Of a stretch of DNA of 64,000 bases, positions 17,533 through 28,717 are shown one piece after another. Under the pieces are notes generated by a model. The model had not been told where the DNA came from and searched no databases. It saw only the letters and a list, made by a program, of their open reading frames with translations. Within the stretch, counting starts at the first letter, position 1. The number at the start of each line of letters is the position of its first letter. This stretch comes from an uncultured Thermomicrobium sp. (GTDB lineage: Bacteria; Chloroflexota; Chloroflexia; Thermomicrobiales; Thermomicrobiaceae): the NCBI GenBank assembly GCA_938028665.1, contig CALIMB010000020.1:1-64000 (forward strand), in the 5' to 3' direction. Position numbers and translations under genes: made by a program.

Positions 17533-18726
17533 TCACCATACCCGGCAGACAAGGCCTTTGAGGTACTCCCCTTCGGGGAAAGAAAGACGGATTGGATGGT
17601 CAGGAGCTTGTCCCAGCCGTTCGAGGATCTGAACCTCACGACCGGCATCCTCAGCGGCGGCAAAGAGGATCTTCTGAAAGAGATCGGTGGAGACCAGGCC
17701 AGAGCAGGAGAACGTCACAAGAATTCCTCCTGGCTCGATAAGGTGAAGCGCTTGCAAGTTGATGTCCTTGTAGCCGCGTGCGGCGCGTTCCAGATGCGCT
17801 TGTGCGAAGGCAAATTTGGGGGGATCAAGAATCACAGCCTGGAAGCGGCGGCCACTAGCACGGAACTGGCGGAGAACTTGGAAGGCATCACCTGCGATGT
17901 TCTCGAAACGACTAGCAGAAAAGCCGTTGAGTTGCAAATTGCTTGCTGCTTCGGCGAGTGCTTCGGCAGACGTGTCAAGATTGACGACAAACTCTGCACC
18001 AGCAGCAAGTGCGTACACCGCAAAGGCACCGGTATAGGAAAACGCGTTCAGTACTCGTGCCCCTGCAAGGTATGAAGCAACCCGCCGCCGGTTCTCGCGT
18101 TGGTCGAGGTAGAAGCCGGTCTTCTGACCGTAGCGGATGTCGACACGGAACTGGTGTCCATGTTCTCGGATGACGATTCGTTCCGGTGGCGTCTTCCCAT
18201 GGCGTACACCGTCTGAGGGGGGCAATCCCTCCTTAGCACGGACATCGAGCTCGCTGCGCTCGTAGATCCCAGTGGGGTGGCAGCGCTCGGCGAGGATGCG
18301 CACCAGAAGCTCCTTACGCCGCTCGATGCCAAGTGTTAGCGACTGGATGACGAGGAAGTCTCCGTAGCGATCGACCACCAGACCAGGAATCCAATCATTC
18401 TCAGCAAAGACGAGCCGGTACGCGTTGGTGGTCTCGTCCAGTCCAAGCAGACGCCGTGCAGCAAGTGCGCGGTCAATCCGGCGTTCCCAGTACGACTCGT
18501 CAATGGTTTCCTCAGGGTTCCAGGTGAGAAGTCGAACTATGATTTGTGAACGGCGATTCAGGTATCCTCTGGCTAGCCACTCGCCCTCGCTACTATACAC
18601 ATCGACAATGTCGCCGTCCTCAATGTGCCCCTCCAGTTCGGCGACCGCGCCTGAGAAGATCCAGGGGTGGTGGCGACGTACCGGACGATCGTGACCACGT
18701 TTCAAAATCAGACGTGCGTGTCTCAC
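17533..18726 (-). CDS. rlmI: 23S rRNA m5C methyltransferase, RlmI family
   Basis: Class I SAM-dependent methyltransferase modifying cytosine in large-subunit rRNA (position 1962 in E. coli). 397 residues, the usual length. The N-terminal PUA domain (about 1-75) includes HHPWIFSGAV. The central part has YGQKTGFYLDQRENRR, then the SAM motif VLNAFSYTGAFAVYALAAG (near 227). ILDPPKFA is motif IV. The catalytic cysteine is in VTFSCSG. The start ATG at 18726 begins with MRHARLILKRG, as in relatives. It lies 61 bases after the GNAT gene on the same strand and may be read with it. Confidence 0.92.
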   Translation of the reverse strand: MRHARLILKRGHDRPVRRHHPWIFSGAVAELEGHIEDGDIVDVYSSEGEWLARGYLNRRSQIIVRLLTWNPEETIDESYWERRIDRALAARRLLGLDETTNAYRLVFAENDWIPGLVVDRYGDFLVIQSLTLGIERRKELLVRILAERCHPTGIYERSELDVRAKEGLPPSDGVRHGKTPPERIVIREHGHQFRVDIRYGQKTGFYLDQRENRRRVASYLAGARVLNAFSYTGAFAVYALAAGAEFVVNLDTSAEALAEAASNLQLNGFSASRFENIAGDAFQVLRQFRASGRRFQAVILDPPKFAFAQAHLERAARGYKDINLQALHLIEPGGILVTFSCSGLVSTDLFQKILFAAAEDAGREVQILERLGQAPDHPIRLSFPEGEYLKGLVCRVW

Positions 18727-18787
18727 CAGCTGCTTGTGCCCCCTTCGTTGCGCATCAGTTCAGTAACGAGCTCTGCCTAGGACACTC

Positions 18788-19717
18788 TCAGGCGAGTGGT
18801 AGTGCGGCCATCTGATACGTCTGCCACACGTGGGCACCAGCACGACCGTAGAAGGTGGCAAGCTCGGTCCAATCGATCACGACCCAGCGTGCGCCAGTCT
18901 GGCGTAATTGCTCGAGTGCTCCTCCCACCATGGCGAGGCCGAGCCCCTGCTTGCGATGCGCGGCGGCAATGCCGAGCGGACCTAGACCTGCGACCAAGCC
19001 CGATACGGCTTTGGCCCAGAAAAGACTCGGTGGAGGTGGCCACTGACCGGGATGGTGGATCGCGGCGAACCCAATGAGCTCGCTGTTGCGGCGGAGCCCG
19101 AGAATAGTAGCGCCCGCTTCGTAGGCCTCCGTGACGTCGATTTCCCATGCACCAGGAAATTCCCGCGCAAGGAAGGAAAGCATCTCATCGCGGGGTGCTG
19201 GTTCAAGGGTGATGCCCTCTGGCCAGTTGATGGCGGGCGACGGTAACGTCAGATCAACGAGAAGGTCATGGAAGACTTCGCGCGGGAATGCGCCAGCGCC
19301 TCGCAGGAAGCGCCACGTAGCGAGCGGTGCTCTGCTAGGAATACCCGGGACGAGGTGGCCTGGTCCTCCCCCGAAGACGAGCGTCTGGTACCCGTATGTC
19401 ATTGCATGCGCAGTTGCTTGAGTGAGGAGTGCGCGGCCAATGCCGCGGCCACGCGCAGACCGGGCAACGCCGAAGAGCGTGACAAAACCGACACCCTGTG
19501 GAAACCACGCGAGCGAGGGGAGTCGCAGAAAGAGAGCTCCGAGGCCATCCTCGCCTTGGCGTGCCACCCACGCAGCTGCGGGTTCGCTAGGAGCTGGCCG
19601 CCATCGATGGAGGAGTAGCTCGGGTGAAAGCGGGAGGTGATCACCAAACTCCTCGTTCCATATGGAGGCAACAGCAGGTGCGTCTTTGTTCTGATACGGT
19701 TCGATTATCCAGCCCAT
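18788..19717 (-). CDS. Double-domain GNAT acetyltransferase
   Basis: 309 residues with two GNAT domains in tandem. The first (about 1-155) has the acetyl-CoA loop VARSARGRGIGRALL (near 86-100). The second (about 170-305) has AAAHRKQGLGLAMVGG (near 251-266). It resembles mycothiol-synthase-like and other fused GNATs, but no substrate can be named. The ATG at 19717 lies 22 bases after the nuoN stop, so this gene may be the tail of the nuo transcript. Confidence 0.85.
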   Translation of the reverse strand: MGWIIEPYQNKDAPAVASIWNEEFGDHLPLSPELLLHRWRPAPSEPAAAWVARQGEDGLGALFLRLPSLAWFPQGVGFVTLFGVARSARGRGIGRALLTQATAHAMTYGYQTLVFGGGPGHLVPGIPSRAPLATWRFLRGAGAFPREVFHDLLVDLTLPSPAINWPEGITLEPAPRDEMLSFLAREFPGAWEIDVTEAYEAGATILGLRRNSELIGFAAIHHPGQWPPPPSLFWAKAVSGLVAGLGPLGIAAAHRKQGLGLAMVGGALEQLRQTGARWVVIDWTELATFYGRAGAHVWQTYQMAALPLA

Positions 19718-19739
19718 CTTTCAAGAGCCTCCGGTGCCA

Positions 19740-21224
19740 TCAGGTGAGCGCAGCTGGCCAGCGTTGTGCCAATTCCAAGATTGGGCCAGAAACGAGGCCC
19801 AAGGCAAGTGTCGCAGCGGCCATCACGGCGAGGCCAAGCCCGAGCAAAGGAGTCCGGACCGGGCGCCAGGTACCACCCGGTTCCTGGAAGTACATCTGAG
19901 TGATGACACGCAGGTAGAAGGAGGCAGACACAGCACTCATCACAACGATAGCGACGGCGAGCCAGAGCTGCCCTGCTTCGATCAGCGCGAGGATCACGTA
20001 GTACTTCGCGTAGAACCCCAGGAGTGGAGGCATTCCCATTAAGGAGAGCATAAAGATGGCCATGGTCAGTGCGGCGAGTGGAGCCCGCCCCGCTAAGCCA
20101 GCTACATCATCGAGTGTCGTACCCAGCCCGCGTTCCTGTAGCCAGGCAATGACGCCGAAGGCCCCGATGTTCATAAAGGTATACGCAAAGAGATAGAAAA
20201 GGACACTTCCCACGCTGCGGTCGCCGGCAAGTCCTGTGGTGAAAGCAGCCAGCCCTGCCAGCATGTAGCCGGTGTGGCCAATGGCTGAATACCCTAACAT
20301 CCGCTTGAGGTCACGCTGGGCGATGGCCACAACGTTCCCGTACACCATTGTGACCAGGGCGAGGAGAGCGAGAAGCCCAGCCCATTGGTCGCTCAGTGGC
20401 TGGAGACCCTGAACGAGGATTCGTGCTACAGCAGCGAAGCCGGCTACCTTCGGCACAACTGACATGTAGGCTGAAACGGGCGTGGGCGCACCCTGGTAGG
20501 CGTCTGGGGTCCACATGTGGAAGGGGACAGCCGCGATCTTAAAGCCCAGACCAACTGCCAGGAGCAGCAGTGCAAGCAGGAGCGCTGGATCAACTGGTTG
20601 GCCAGGGATGACAACTGTCCGCAGCGTGTACGCAATATCGCTGAGTTTAATGCTTCCCGTCAGCCCGTAGATCCAGGCCATACCGTAAATCAGGATAGCG
20701 CTGGCAAAGGCGCCCAACAGGAAATACTTGAGTGCGCCCTCCACGCTGGTCAGCCGTCGTCGGGCGAAGGCGGTGAGGGCGTAGACGGCGACAGCGCTCA
20801 TCTCCAAACCGAGTAAGAGGACAAGAAAATCGCCTGCAGCGCCTACGACCATCGTTCCCAATACTGAGAAGAGAAGCAGGGCGAGATACTCAGCCAGCCC
20901 AACACCAGGCTCGAGGCCGGACTCCGTGTATCCGGCCGAAACAAGGACTGAGAGAATACCCGCGACGAGTGCGATGAGCGAGACAACAAGGGCAAACCAG
21001 TCCGCACGATAGCTGACACCAAAGGTGGTGGCTCCCTGCCCCCAATCGATGCTCGCCAAGGAGCCGAGTGCGAGAAGCTGGCCGGCCAGAGCGAGCGGGA
21101 GAGCGAATCGGCGAGCCGTTCGCTCGCTGACGGCATCAATGGCTAACAATAGAACAATCGTGCCAAGAACGATCAGCGGTGGAACGAGGAGCGACCACTC
21201 GGGTGCGACGAGGCGCAGTGGCAT
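19740..21224 (-). CDS. nuoN: NADH-quinone oxidoreductase subunit N
   Basis: An antiporter-like proton-pumping subunit of complex I; 494 residues with about 14 membrane helices. Motifs: [15 protein letters not shown] (conserved glutamate of helix 5), [37 protein letters not shown] (conserved Lys and His), and [15 protein letters not shown]. The ATG at 21224 follows GGGGAGA, 13 bases after nuoM; an in-frame extension to 21275 lies inside nuoM. It is the last nuo gene of the operon. Confidence 0.95.
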   Translation of the reverse strand: MPLRLVAPEWSLLVPPLIVLGTIVLLLAIDAVSERTARRFALPLALAGQLLALGSLASIDWGQGATTFGVSYRADWFALVVSLIALVAGILSVLVSAGYTESGLEPGVGLAEYLALLLFSVLGTMVVGAAGDFLVLLLGLEMSAVAVYALTAFARRRLTSVEGALKYFLLGAFASAILIYGMAWIYGLTGSIKLSDIAYTLRTVVIPGQPVDPALLLALLLLAVGLGFKIAAVPFHMWTPDAYQGAPTPVSAYMSVVPKVAGFAAVARILVQGLQPLSDQWAGLLALLALVTMVYGNVVAIAQRDLKRMLGYSAIGHTGYMLAGLAAFTTGLAGDRSVGSVLFYLFAYTFMNIGAFGVIAWLQERGLGTTLDDVAGLAGRAPLAALTMAIFMLSLMGMPPLLGFYAKYYVILALIEAGQLWLAVAIVVMSAVSASFYLRVITQMYFQEPGGTWRPVRTPLLGLGLAVMAAATLALGLVSGPILELAQRWPAALT

Positions 21225-21237
21225 CGCCGATCTCCCC

Positions 21238-22824
21238 TCACATGTTCTCGCCGGTGACTGCGGCGAGGATCGCACGCACCGAAAGCTCGATCAACTCGAG
21301 CACTGGCAGCGGGTAGACGCCGACCCAGAGCGTGAGCAGTGCCAAGGGGGTAAGTGTCAGTGCTTCACGCCACGTGACGTCAGGGAACGTGCGTGGATCA
21401 GGGGTATGATGTTCCACGTCACCCCCACCGGCAACCGGTGGTACCTCGTGGGCGAGCGACACACGGAGTTCTGGGTCGTCCGGGTCAGGTGGTTCGCCAG
21501 GAGCTCGGACAAGTGCGACTCGCTGATAGACTCGCAACATGTACCAGGCCGCGAAGATAACGACCGTTGTCCCCAGTACACCGGCCCAGCGGTAGCTCTG
21601 GAAGCCGCCGAGGAGCGCCAGAAACTCACCGACGAAGCCGCTGAGTCCTGGAAGACCGAGCGAGGCGAGAGCAAAGAACCCGAAAAACGCCGCGAAGACC
21701 GGCATATTGCGGGCGAGACCACCGAAGGCGGCGAGTTCACGGGTGTGTGCCCGCTCATACAGCACACCGACGATGAGGAAGAGTGCGCTGGTGACGAAGC
21801 CATGACTGAGCATGACGACCATTGCGCCGCTCAGTCCCTGCTGGTTGAGTGCAAAGATACCGAGCGTTACAAAGCCCATATGACTGACGGAGGAATACGC
21901 CACCAGCTTCTTGAAGTCTTGCTGGACCAGTGCCATGAGTGCCCCATAGAGAATGGCGATAACCGAGAGCACAACGATCGCTGGTGCCCAGCGTTGTGTC
22001 GCCTCCGGGAAGAGCGGTAAGTTGAAGCGGAGGAATCCGTATCCGCCCATTTTGAGGAGTACCCCGGCCAGAATGACCGAGCCCGCGGTCGGTGCCTCCA
22101 CGTGGGCGTCGGGAAGCCAGGTGTGAAACGGCCACATTGGTACCTTAATCGCGAAGGCCAGGAAGAAGGCGAGGAATGCCCAAAACTGGAAGGTCGGGCT
22201 ATAGTTACCCTGCGTCAGTTCTAAGACGTTCAGCGTGCGGATGCCGGTCTGCTGGAAGTACTCCTGGTAGAGTGCAACGATCCCCACAAGCATCAAGAGG
22301 CTTCCGGCCAGTGTGTACAGGAAGAACTTCACGGCGGCGTAGACACGGTTGGCGCTGCCCCAGATGCCAATGATCAGTGCCATAGGAATCAGCACAATCT
22401 CCCAGAAAATATAGAAGAGAAAGAGATCAAGGCTGACAAAGACGCCCAGCATGCCGGTTGCCAGCAGGAGTAACGTGATATAGTACTCGCGCACGCGGTA
22501 ACGGATCGGATCCCAAGAGGCAATAACCGCGATGAGGGTAAGCAGCGTGGTCAGTCCGACCAGCGGCGCGCTAATTCCGTCCACCCCGAGCCGGTAGGCG
22601 ATGCCGAGTTCTGGTAGCCACTCGAACGTCTCAGTAAACTGCATGCTGGCCTGGTTCGGGTCAAAAGCGAGCAGCATCGCTCCGGAGAGCGCAAAGGATA
22701 CCCCGCTTGCGATGAGTGCAATCCAGCGCGCGGCTCGTGCCGGGGCGTTCCCCCACAGAAAGAGCACGACCGCTCCAACAAGCGGGCTGTAGGTGATCAC
22801 GCTCAGAATGGGGAACTGCTCCAC
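21238..22824 (-). CDS. nuoM: NADH-quinone oxidoreductase subunit M
   Basis: An antiporter-like membrane subunit of 528 residues. [20 protein letters not shown] carries the essential helix-5 glutamate. [27 protein letters not shown] holds the central Lys/His proton path. [15 protein letters not shown] follows. The start is a GTG at 22824 with AGGGAG upstream. It has a longer loop near residues 425-455 ([11 protein letters not shown]) than most relatives. It lies between nuoL (22 bases) and nuoN (13 bases). Confidence 0.95.
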   Translation of the reverse strand: MEQFPILSVITYSPLVGAVVLFLWGNAPARAARWIALIASGVSFALSGAMLLAFDPNQASMQFTETFEWLPELGIAYRLGVDGISAPLVGLTTLLTLIAVIASWDPIRYRVREYYITLLLLATGMLGVFVSLDLFLFYIFWEIVLIPMALIIGIWGSANRVYAAVKFFLYTLAGSLLMLVGIVALYQEYFQQTGIRTLNVLELTQGNYSPTFQFWAFLAFFLAFAIKVPMWPFHTWLPDAHVEAPTAGSVILAGVLLKMGGYGFLRFNLPLFPEATQRWAPAIVVLSVIAILYGALMALVQQDFKKLVAYSSVSHMGFVTLGIFALNQQGLSGAMVVMLSHGFVTSALFLIVGVLYERAHTRELAAFGGLARNMPVFAAFFGFFALASLGLPGLSGFVGEFLALLGGFQSYRWAGVLGTTVVIFAAWYMLRVYQRVALVRAPGEPPDPDDPELRVSLAHEVPPVAGGGDVEHHTPDPRTFPDVTWREALTLTPLALLTLWVGVYPLPVLELIELSVRAILAAVTGENM

Positions 22825-22846
22825 TGCTTACTCCCTGTACTACTAC

Positions 22847-24748
22847 TCAACGAAACAAAGTGCTGCCGAAGACCAAATAGGCCCCGACGAGCACAACGGT
22901 ACCGAGTGCAATCATCAGCGCATAGTTGGCGACCAGGCCCGTTTGAAGACGCCGCCACAGCTGTGCCGTTGACGCAACAATGCGGGCGGAGCCATTTACT
23001 GCACCGTCGATGATCCCAACGTCAACCGAACGCCATAGCCAGGTCGCTGCAGCATCAAGCGGTCGTACAACGTACCGCTGGTAAATGAAGTCAAAGTACC
23101 AGCCGTTTGCTGCCAGCCGATAAAACGGGCCCAGACGTGCAGCGACCGCAGCAGGTGAGAGTGTCCCGCGAACGTAGGCCGCATAGGCTATCCACAGTCC
23201 GGCAAATGCCACGAGCGTTGAGGCGATAGCCAAGCCAAGCGTGAGGCTAAGCGTGACCTCGTGATGTGCGGCACTCTCGAAGACCGGCTCAAGGGCATGG
23301 TGGATCCAACCAGCTTCAGGAGGAACACCAAGAAATCCAGTAGTTGCCGCGCCGATTGCCAGGACAACTAGCGGCACCGCCATCGTTGCTGGCGGATCGT
23401 GTGGATGGAGTTGATGCGGATCGAAGCGTGGCTGGCCGTGAAAGGTCAGGAACACGGCGCGGAACATGTACAGAGCAGTGAAAAAGGCAGCAGCCAACCC
23501 AAGAAGTGCGAGGAGCGGTGCACCTCCGACCCAGGCACTGACCAAGATTTCGTCTTTGCTCCAGAAACCAGCAAGCGGTGCAATGCCCGCGTTTGCTGCA
23601 GCGCCGATCACCAGCGTCCAATACGTGAGTGGCATCCAGCGCTTGAGCCCGCCCATGCGGCGCATGTCAAGTTCGTCATGCATGGCATGCATCACTGCGC
23701 CCGAACCGAGGAAAAGAAGTGCCTTGAAGAAGGCGTGTGTGAACAGATGAAAAATGGCGGGGATCCATGCGCCGACCCCTAGTGCCAAAGCCATGTAACC
23801 GAGTTGGCTCACGGTGGAGTAGGCCACGACGCGCTTAATATCGAACTGCGTCGTCGCGATCGTCGCTGCCACAAAGGAGGTGAGTGCACCAATTACAGCG
23901 ACGATCCACAGAGCCAAAGGCGAGGCGAGGAAGATCGGATGGGCTCGTGCCACCATGAAGATGCCGGCGGTCACCATAGTTGCCGCATGAATGAGGGCCG
24001 AGACCGGCGTCGGCCCCTCCATGGCGTCTGGGAGCCAGACAAAGAGTGGCAGCTGCGCAGACTTGCCGATCGCACCGGTAAAGAGCAGTAAGGCGATCGT
24101 TGTCACGGTGCCCGAGCTGAGTCGGGGTATGGCCTCAAAGACTGCCTGGTACTCAAGCGTCCCGACCTTGGTAAAAAGGAGCATGATGCCCAGCGCGAAG
24201 CCGAAATCACCAATACGGTTGACGACGAACGCCTTCTTCGCTGCTTCTGCCGCCGAGCGACGACGGAACCAGAAACCGATGAGGAGATATGAGCAGAGTC
24301 CAACCGCCTCCCAGAAGACGAAGAGCACCAAAAAGTTGCTTGCCAAAACAAGCATCACCATCGAGAAGACAAAGAGTGGCAGCCAAGCGAAGAAGCGATA
24401 GTAACCAGGGTCATGGTGCATATAGCCGATTGAGTAGACGTGAACAAGGAAGCTCACGCCGGTGACAACCAGGAGCATAATCGCTGTCAGTTCGTCGATG
24501 ACTAGTTCCACCGGCACCTGGAACTCACCGGCACTAATCCAGGTGTACAACGGCTGGCGCAGGAGCTGATGGTGGCCGAGCACTGTCCACGCTGCCGCAA
24601 CACTAGCGAGGAACGAGAATCCGACCGCTGGCACTGCCAGCCAATGGGCGCGATCACGGATCCACCACTTCCCAAACAAGAAGTTGGCTATCGCGGCCAG
24701 CAGGGGTGCAAGCGGAATAACAACAAGCCAGTCGACCGTCCGCTCCAT
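22847..24748 (-). CDS. nuoL: NADH-quinone oxidoreductase subunit L
   Basis: 633 residues, the largest membrane subunit, with an antiporter-like core plus the long C-terminal lateral helix. Motifs: LFVFWEAVGLCSYLLIGFW (helix-5 glutamate), GDFGFALG, GKSAQLPLFVWLPDAMEGPTP (proton path Lys and following loop), KRVVAYSTVSQLGYM and THAFFKALLFLGSG. The ATG at 24748 follows GGAGGAGC. It sits 13 bases after nuoK. Confidence 0.96.
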   Translation of the reverse strand: MERTVDWLVVIPLAPLLAAIANFLFGKWWIRDRAHWLAVPAVGFSFLASVAAAWTVLGHHQLLRQPLYTWISAGEFQVPVELVIDELTAIMLLVVTGVSFLVHVYSIGYMHHDPGYYRFFAWLPLFVFSMVMLVLASNFLVLFVFWEAVGLCSYLLIGFWFRRRSAAEAAKKAFVVNRIGDFGFALGIMLLFTKVGTLEYQAVFEAIPRLSSGTVTTIALLLFTGAIGKSAQLPLFVWLPDAMEGPTPVSALIHAATMVTAGIFMVARAHPIFLASPLALWIVAVIGALTSFVAATIATTQFDIKRVVAYSTVSQLGYMALALGVGAWIPAIFHLFTHAFFKALLFLGSGAVMHAMHDELDMRRMGGLKRWMPLTYWTLVIGAAANAGIAPLAGFWSKDEILVSAWVGGAPLLALLGLAAAFFTALYMFRAVFLTFHGQPRFDPHQLHPHDPPATMAVPLVVLAIGAATTGFLGVPPEAGWIHHALEPVFESAAHHEVTLSLTLGLAIASTLVAFAGLWIAYAAYVRGTLSPAAVAARLGPFYRLAANGWYFDFIYQRYVVRPLDAAATWLWRSVDVGIIDGAVNGSARIVASTAQLWRRLQTGLVANYALMIALGTVVLVGAYLVFGSTLFR

Positions 24749-24761
24749 CGCTCCTCCTCAG

Positions 24762-25070
24762 TCACTCGCGAAGCTGGCGAAGTTCGTCGATATCAACCGT
24801 ATCAGCGCGGCGGGTGAGTGCCATGACGATCCCCAGCCCCACCACTGCTTCAGCTGCCGCGATGGCGATGACAAAGAGAGCAAACACCTGGCCGGTTAGT
24901 TGGTGAAGTTCCCAGGCAAAGCCGATCAGGCTCACGTTGACCGCGTTCAGCATGAGCTCGATGCACATGAAAATGACCAGCACGTTGCGCCGTGTGAGCA
25001 CGCCCACCATACCGATAATGAAGAGTGCAGCGCTCAAAAGGAGAAAGTGTGTCGCTGACAGTTCACTCAT
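24762..25070 (-). CDS. nuoK: NADH-quinone oxidoreductase subunit K
   Basis: 102 residues and three membrane helices, matching the family. The two buried glutamates of the proton channel are present in IFMCIELMLNAVNV (helix 2) and IAAAEAVVGLGI (helix 3). The ATG at 25070 overlaps the nuoJ stop (ATGA), with GGAGGACACC upstream; this supports it over the ATG at 25082 inside nuoJ. Confidence 0.95.
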   Translation of the reverse strand: MSELSATHFLLLSAALFIIGMVGVLTRRNVLVIFMCIELMLNAVNVSLIGFAWELHQLTGQVFALFVIAIAAAEAVVGLGIVMALTRRADTVDIDELRQLRE

Positions 25071-25792
25071 GGTGTCCTCCACTCGCCCCAGGCAGGCTGC
25101 TCAGTGAACTCACTCGCCGAACGGGCTAGGACAATTGACCGTCCGCCGCCGGCTGGTTTGACCTGCCCGTCAGGTGGAAGCGGCAGCGCTGGTGGAAGCT
25201 CGGGCTGGTCAAGGCCGCGCGGATGCGCCAGCGAGATTGTCAGCGTCCGTCGTGCTGCCATGACGCGCTCGCTGACCGCCTCTGGCCGTGCCAGGACGAT
25301 CGCACCGATGGTCGCCGCAAGCAGGAGCAGCGCAGTGAGCTGAATTGCCAGCATGTAGTCCGAGTAGAGCGTCTGGCCCAACGCGCGTGTATTCCCACCA
25401 ATTAGCGAGATGGTCTGGTCGGTCCAGGGACCAGGAACTCCAGAAAGATTGCGGGTGAGGATGGCAGCGGCGACCTCAAGAAGCAGAGCTCCTCCGAGAA
25501 GGAGACCGGTTGCCACGCGGAGCGGACGACGTCCATGAAATTCCGGCAGATCATCGGGATGAACCAGCATTGTCACAAAGACGACGAGAACAATCACAGC
25601 GCCGGCGTACACAATCACTTGCACCACGGCTAAGAACTCAGCCCGCGCGATGAGGTAGATCGCAGCGACGTTCAAAAATGACAGGACGAGCCCGATGGCG
25701 CTGTGTACCGGGTTACGGGCGATGACCACACCAAGAGCACCGAGGATGCTCACGCCGGCGAGGAGGGAGAAGATCAGTACTTGCAGTGACAT
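25067..25792 (-). CDS. nuoJ: NADH-quinone oxidoreductase subunit J
   Basis: 241 residues. Five N-terminal membrane helices include VIVYAGAVIVLVVFVTMLV, the conserved NuoJ core with the pi-bulge helix. A longer polar C-terminal tail (about 185-241) is rich in Pro and Arg and is longer than in E. coli. The ATG at 25792 follows GGGAGAGGAATT; an extension to 25864 would run into nuoH. The gene follows nuoH directly, where nuoI would normally lie. Confidence 0.93.
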   Translation of the reverse strand: MSLQVLIFSLLAGVSILGALGVVIARNPVHSAIGLVLSFLNVAAIYLIARAEFLAVVQVIVYAGAVIVLVVFVTMLVHPDDLPEFHGRRPLRVATGLLLGGALLLEVAAAILTRNLSGVPGPWTDQTISLIGGNTRALGQTLYSDYMLAIQLTALLLLAATIGAIVLARPEAVSERVMAARRTLTISLAHPRGLDQPELPPALPLPPDGQVKPAGGGRSIVLARSASEFTEQPAWGEWRTP

Positions 25793-25817
25793 ACCCAGCA
25801 ATTCCTCTCCCCTTGCC

Positions 25818-26843
25818 TCATAAGGCTCCAATTCCCCACAACCGTACGAGTCCGGTAAGTCCAATGTTCAGAAGGGCGAGCGGTAACAGCACCTTCCACG
25901 CGAGCCCCATGAGTTGGTCGTATCGAAATCGTGGCAAGGTTGCCCGAAGCCAGACATAGAAGAAGAGGAAAAACAGTGCCTTGAGCGCCAGCCACCAAAC
26001 ACCGTCGACGAATGGCCCGTCGATACCGCCCAAGAACAGCGTGGCCGCCAGGAGCGAAACGACGATCATGTTGATGTATTCGGCGAGGAAGTAGAAAGAG
26101 AAGCGGAATCCAGAGTACTCGGTGAAGTAGCCCGCCACAAGCTCTGTCTCGGCTTCCGGCAGGTCGAAAGGTGCCCGGTTCGTCTCGGCAACTGCCGCGA
26201 TGAGGAATAGCGCGAAAGCGAGCGGCTGGGAGAGAATGTACCAGTTTGGTAGAGTGAGCGAGCCGATCACCAGTGCCCGCTGCTGTTCGCGTAAGATGTC
26301 CTGCAGGCTGAGCGATCCGGCGAGAATGAAGACCCCCACCAGTGAAAGCCCGAGCACGAGTTCGTAGCTAATCACCTGTGCCGTGGAACGCAAGGCTCCA
26401 AGGAGCGAGTAGCGGTTCCCTGAAGCATAGCCGCCGAGGATGATGCCATAGACGCCGATTGAGCCGAGTGCCAGCACGTAGAGCACTGCGACATTGATGT
26501 CCGCGACGAGCAGGGGGATCTCCAGGCCGAAGAGGTGTAGCGTCTCCCCAAAGGGGATAACTGCGGCACCAAGAGGCGCCAGTGCAAAGGAGAGGAGCGG
26601 TGCCACTAAGAAGACAAGCCGATCAGCGTTAGCTGGGACAATATCCTCTTTGGCGAGAAGCTTGACCCCATCCGCAATCGGTTGCAAGAGACCAAACGGA
26701 CCAGTGCGGTTTGGCCCAACACGATGTTGCATCCGTGCCAGGACGCGCCGCTCAAACCACGTCATGTAGGCCATGAGGCCGAGCAGCACGTTCAACAGCA
26801 CAAAGCCCACAGCATAGCTCACCAGCAATCGCTGCCAGTCCAT
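25818..26843 (-). CDS. nuoH: NADH-quinone oxidoreductase subunit H
   Basis: 341 residues, with eight expected membrane helices. It forms the floor of the quinone chamber. Diagnostic motifs: [48 protein letters not shown] and [15 protein letters not shown]. The ATG at 26843 has AAGGA upstream. It is followed 25 bases later by nuoJ rather than nuoI. Confidence 0.96.
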   Translation of the reverse strand: MDWQRLLVSYAVGFVLLNVLLGLMAYMTWFERRVLARMQHRVGPNRTGPFGLLQPIADGVKLLAKEDIVPANADRLVFLVAPLLSFALAPLGAAVIPFGETLHLFGLEIPLLVADINVAVLYVLALGSIGVYGIILGGYASGNRYSLLGALRSTAQVISYELVLGLSLVGVFILAGSLSLQDILREQQRALVIGSLTLPNWYILSQPLAFALFLIAAVAETNRAPFDLPEAETELVAGYFTEYSGFRFSFYFLAEYINMIVVSLLAATLFLGGIDGPFVDGVWWLALKALFFLFFYVWLRATLPRFRYDQLMGLAWKVLLPLALLNIGLTGLVRLWGIGAL

Positions 26844-26873
26844 TCCTTGCGCCGCCTCACCTGTCTCCCACCG

Positions 26874-28103
26874 TCAGCGGTCGACCGATCCGAGTACGAT
26901 GTCGATCGTTCCGATAAGAGCGACAATGTCGGCGAGCATCGCGCCCTGTGCCATATACGGAAGCGACTGGAGATTGACGAAATCCGGGCTCCGGATACGC
27001 AGACGATACGGGATTGGGCTCCCATCGCTGACGATGTAGTAGCCCAGCTCTCCCTTCGAATGCTCAACTGCGTGGTAAACCTCGCCCTTCGGAGGACTAA
27101 AGCCCTTAATCACCCAAATAAAATGCCGCTGCATGTCCTCGGCCGTCGTCATCACGTTCTTGTGCGGTGGGATGACATACTGCGACTCATAGGCCATGAG
27201 CGGTCCATCGGTTGGCACCTGCTCGAGACACTGTTCGATAATGCGAATTGACTGGCGCATCTCCTCAATTCGCACCAGATACCGATCGTAGACATCACCG
27301 TGCGTGCCCAGAGGAACGTCGAACTCAACGCGGTCATAGAGGAGATAGGGCATGGCCTTGCGGACATCGTAGTTGACGCCAGAGCCACGGAGGCAGGCGC
27401 CCGTGAGTCCATAGTTGATGGCGACCTCGGGCTCAATGATGCCAACCCCCTTCGTGCGGGCAAGCCAGATCGGATTCTCCGTTAGTAAATCCTCGTACTG
27501 ACGAATCGCCTTGGGAAAGTACCGGCAGAATTCCCGCACCATCTCCGGGAGATCCGGCGGGATCTCCCGAGAGAACCCGCCGATCTCCATCATGTTGGTT
27601 GTCAGTCGTGCACCACAGAACTTCTCAAAAATGTCGAGGATCAGCTCACGATCACGGAACGTATAGAGTGAAACAGAGAGCGCTCCAATATCCAACGCGT
27701 GTGTGCCGAGCCAGACAAGATGCGAGGCCAAGCGTGCGAGCTCGGCCATGATCATACGCCAGTATTGCGCACGCTCCGGAGCCTGGAGGCCACAGAGCTT
27801 TTCAACTGCGAGCACGTATCCAAGATTGTTTGAGGGGGCAGCGACGTAGTCCGTTCGGTCGGTCCACGGCACAAACTGAGCGTAGCGGTGCGACTCGCCG
27901 AGCTTTTCGACCCCGCGGTGCAAGTAGCCAATGACGGGGTCGCAGGCGATCACCGTCTCACCCTCGAGAGTGAGGCGGACGCGAAGCACGCCGTGTGTGC
28001 TCGGATGTTGCGGGCCCATATTGAGGACGAGCTCGCGCCGCGTCGGAGTAAGCTGCCGGACTTCACTCAGAATGACCGGCGTTGGCTGTGAGAAGTCGAT
28101 CAT
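26874..28103 (-). CDS. nuoD: NADH-quinone oxidoreductase subunit D
   Basis: The 49-kDa-type hydrophilic subunit that forms the quinone site with NuoB; 409 residues. Motifs: [16 protein letters not shown] (the conserved His loop near residues 30-45), [24 protein letters not shown], and the C-terminal [16 protein letters not shown] and DIVLGSVDR ending. Its ATG overlaps the nuoC stop (ATGA). It is a separate gene, not fused to nuoC as in enterics. Confidence 0.96.
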   Translation of the reverse strand: MIDFSQPTPVILSEVRQLTPTRRELVLNMGPQHPSTHGVLRVRLTLEGETVIACDPVIGYLHRGVEKLGESHRYAQFVPWTDRTDYVAAPSNNLGYVLAVEKLCGLQAPERAQYWRMIMAELARLASHLVWLGTHALDIGALSVSLYTFRDRELILDIFEKFCGARLTTNMMEIGGFSREIPPDLPEMVREFCRYFPKAIRQYEDLLTENPIWLARTKGVGIIEPEVAINYGLTGACLRGSGVNYDVRKAMPYLLYDRVEFDVPLGTHGDVYDRYLVRIEEMRQSIRIIEQCLEQVPTDGPLMAYESQYVIPPHKNVMTTAEDMQRHFIWVIKGFSPPKGEVYHAVEHSKGELGYYIVSDGSPIPYRLRIRSPDFVNLQSLPYMAQGAMLADIVALIGTIDIVLGSVDR

Positions 28104-28717
28104 GGTCCTGGCCTCCGCAGTGTACCGCGGATCCGCGGTGCAGGCGAATCGAAGCCGGGCTGAACATAGTCGCGGTACCCGCGCAATGGATAGTCCTTGC
28201 GCAAGGGATGTCCCTCCTCCCAGTTCTCTGGAAGAAGGATGCGCCGAAGATCCGGATGACCTTCAAAGACCACACCGAACATGTCATAACACTCACGCTC
28301 AAGCCAGGTCGCTCCCGCGAAGATCGGCACCAGCGAGGGAACAGTCTCTCCGTCATCGACACTGCACTTCACCCGCAGGCGCTGACGCCGTGGGATCGAG
28401 TAGAGCTGGACAACAATGTCAAAACGCGGCCGTTCACGCAGGTAGAGCATGTCAACTGCGGTGATATCCGTCAGGTGGTTGTAGCGGAGCTCCGGATGCG
28501 TCCGGAGGAAGGCGACCACGTCACGCAAGGCGCGCCGATCAACGTGAATCGTCATCTCGTCACGGAAGACGGTCGCTTCACGGAAAGCGTCTGGGAAGCG
28601 CTCATGGACCAGACGAACCGCGGGGTGCTGCTCAGGATCAGTCGGCCCCCAGTATCCGGTTAGATCCCACGGACTCGTCACCGTCGGCGTTGGAACTGAT
28701 TGATGTTCGCCCATCAT
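28100..28717 (-). CDS. nuoC: NADH-quinone oxidoreductase subunit C
   Basis: 205 residues, the 30-kDa-type subunit. The family signature is [20 protein letters not shown] (near 137-156), followed by [20 protein letters not shown]. An extra N-terminal 30 residues rich in Pro and Thr precede the domain. It overlaps both neighbours by four bases (ATGA), suggesting tight translational coupling in the order nuoB-nuoC-nuoD. Confidence 0.95.
   Translation of the reverse strand: MMGEHQSVPTPTVTSPWDLTGYWGPTDPEQHPAVRLVHERFPDAFREATVFRDEMTIHVDRRALRDVVAFLRTHPELRYNHLTDITAVDMLYLRERPRFDIVVQLYSIPRRQRLRVKCSVDDGETVPSLVPIFAGATWLERECYDMFGVVFEGHPDLRRILLPENWEEGHPLRKDYPLRGYRDYVQPGFDSPAPRIRGTLRRPGP

Noticed and set aside
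21025-22020. 331-codon frame on the plus strand
   Set aside because: Antisense to nuoN and nuoM; charged, repeat-poor composition typical of the complement of membrane-protein genes.
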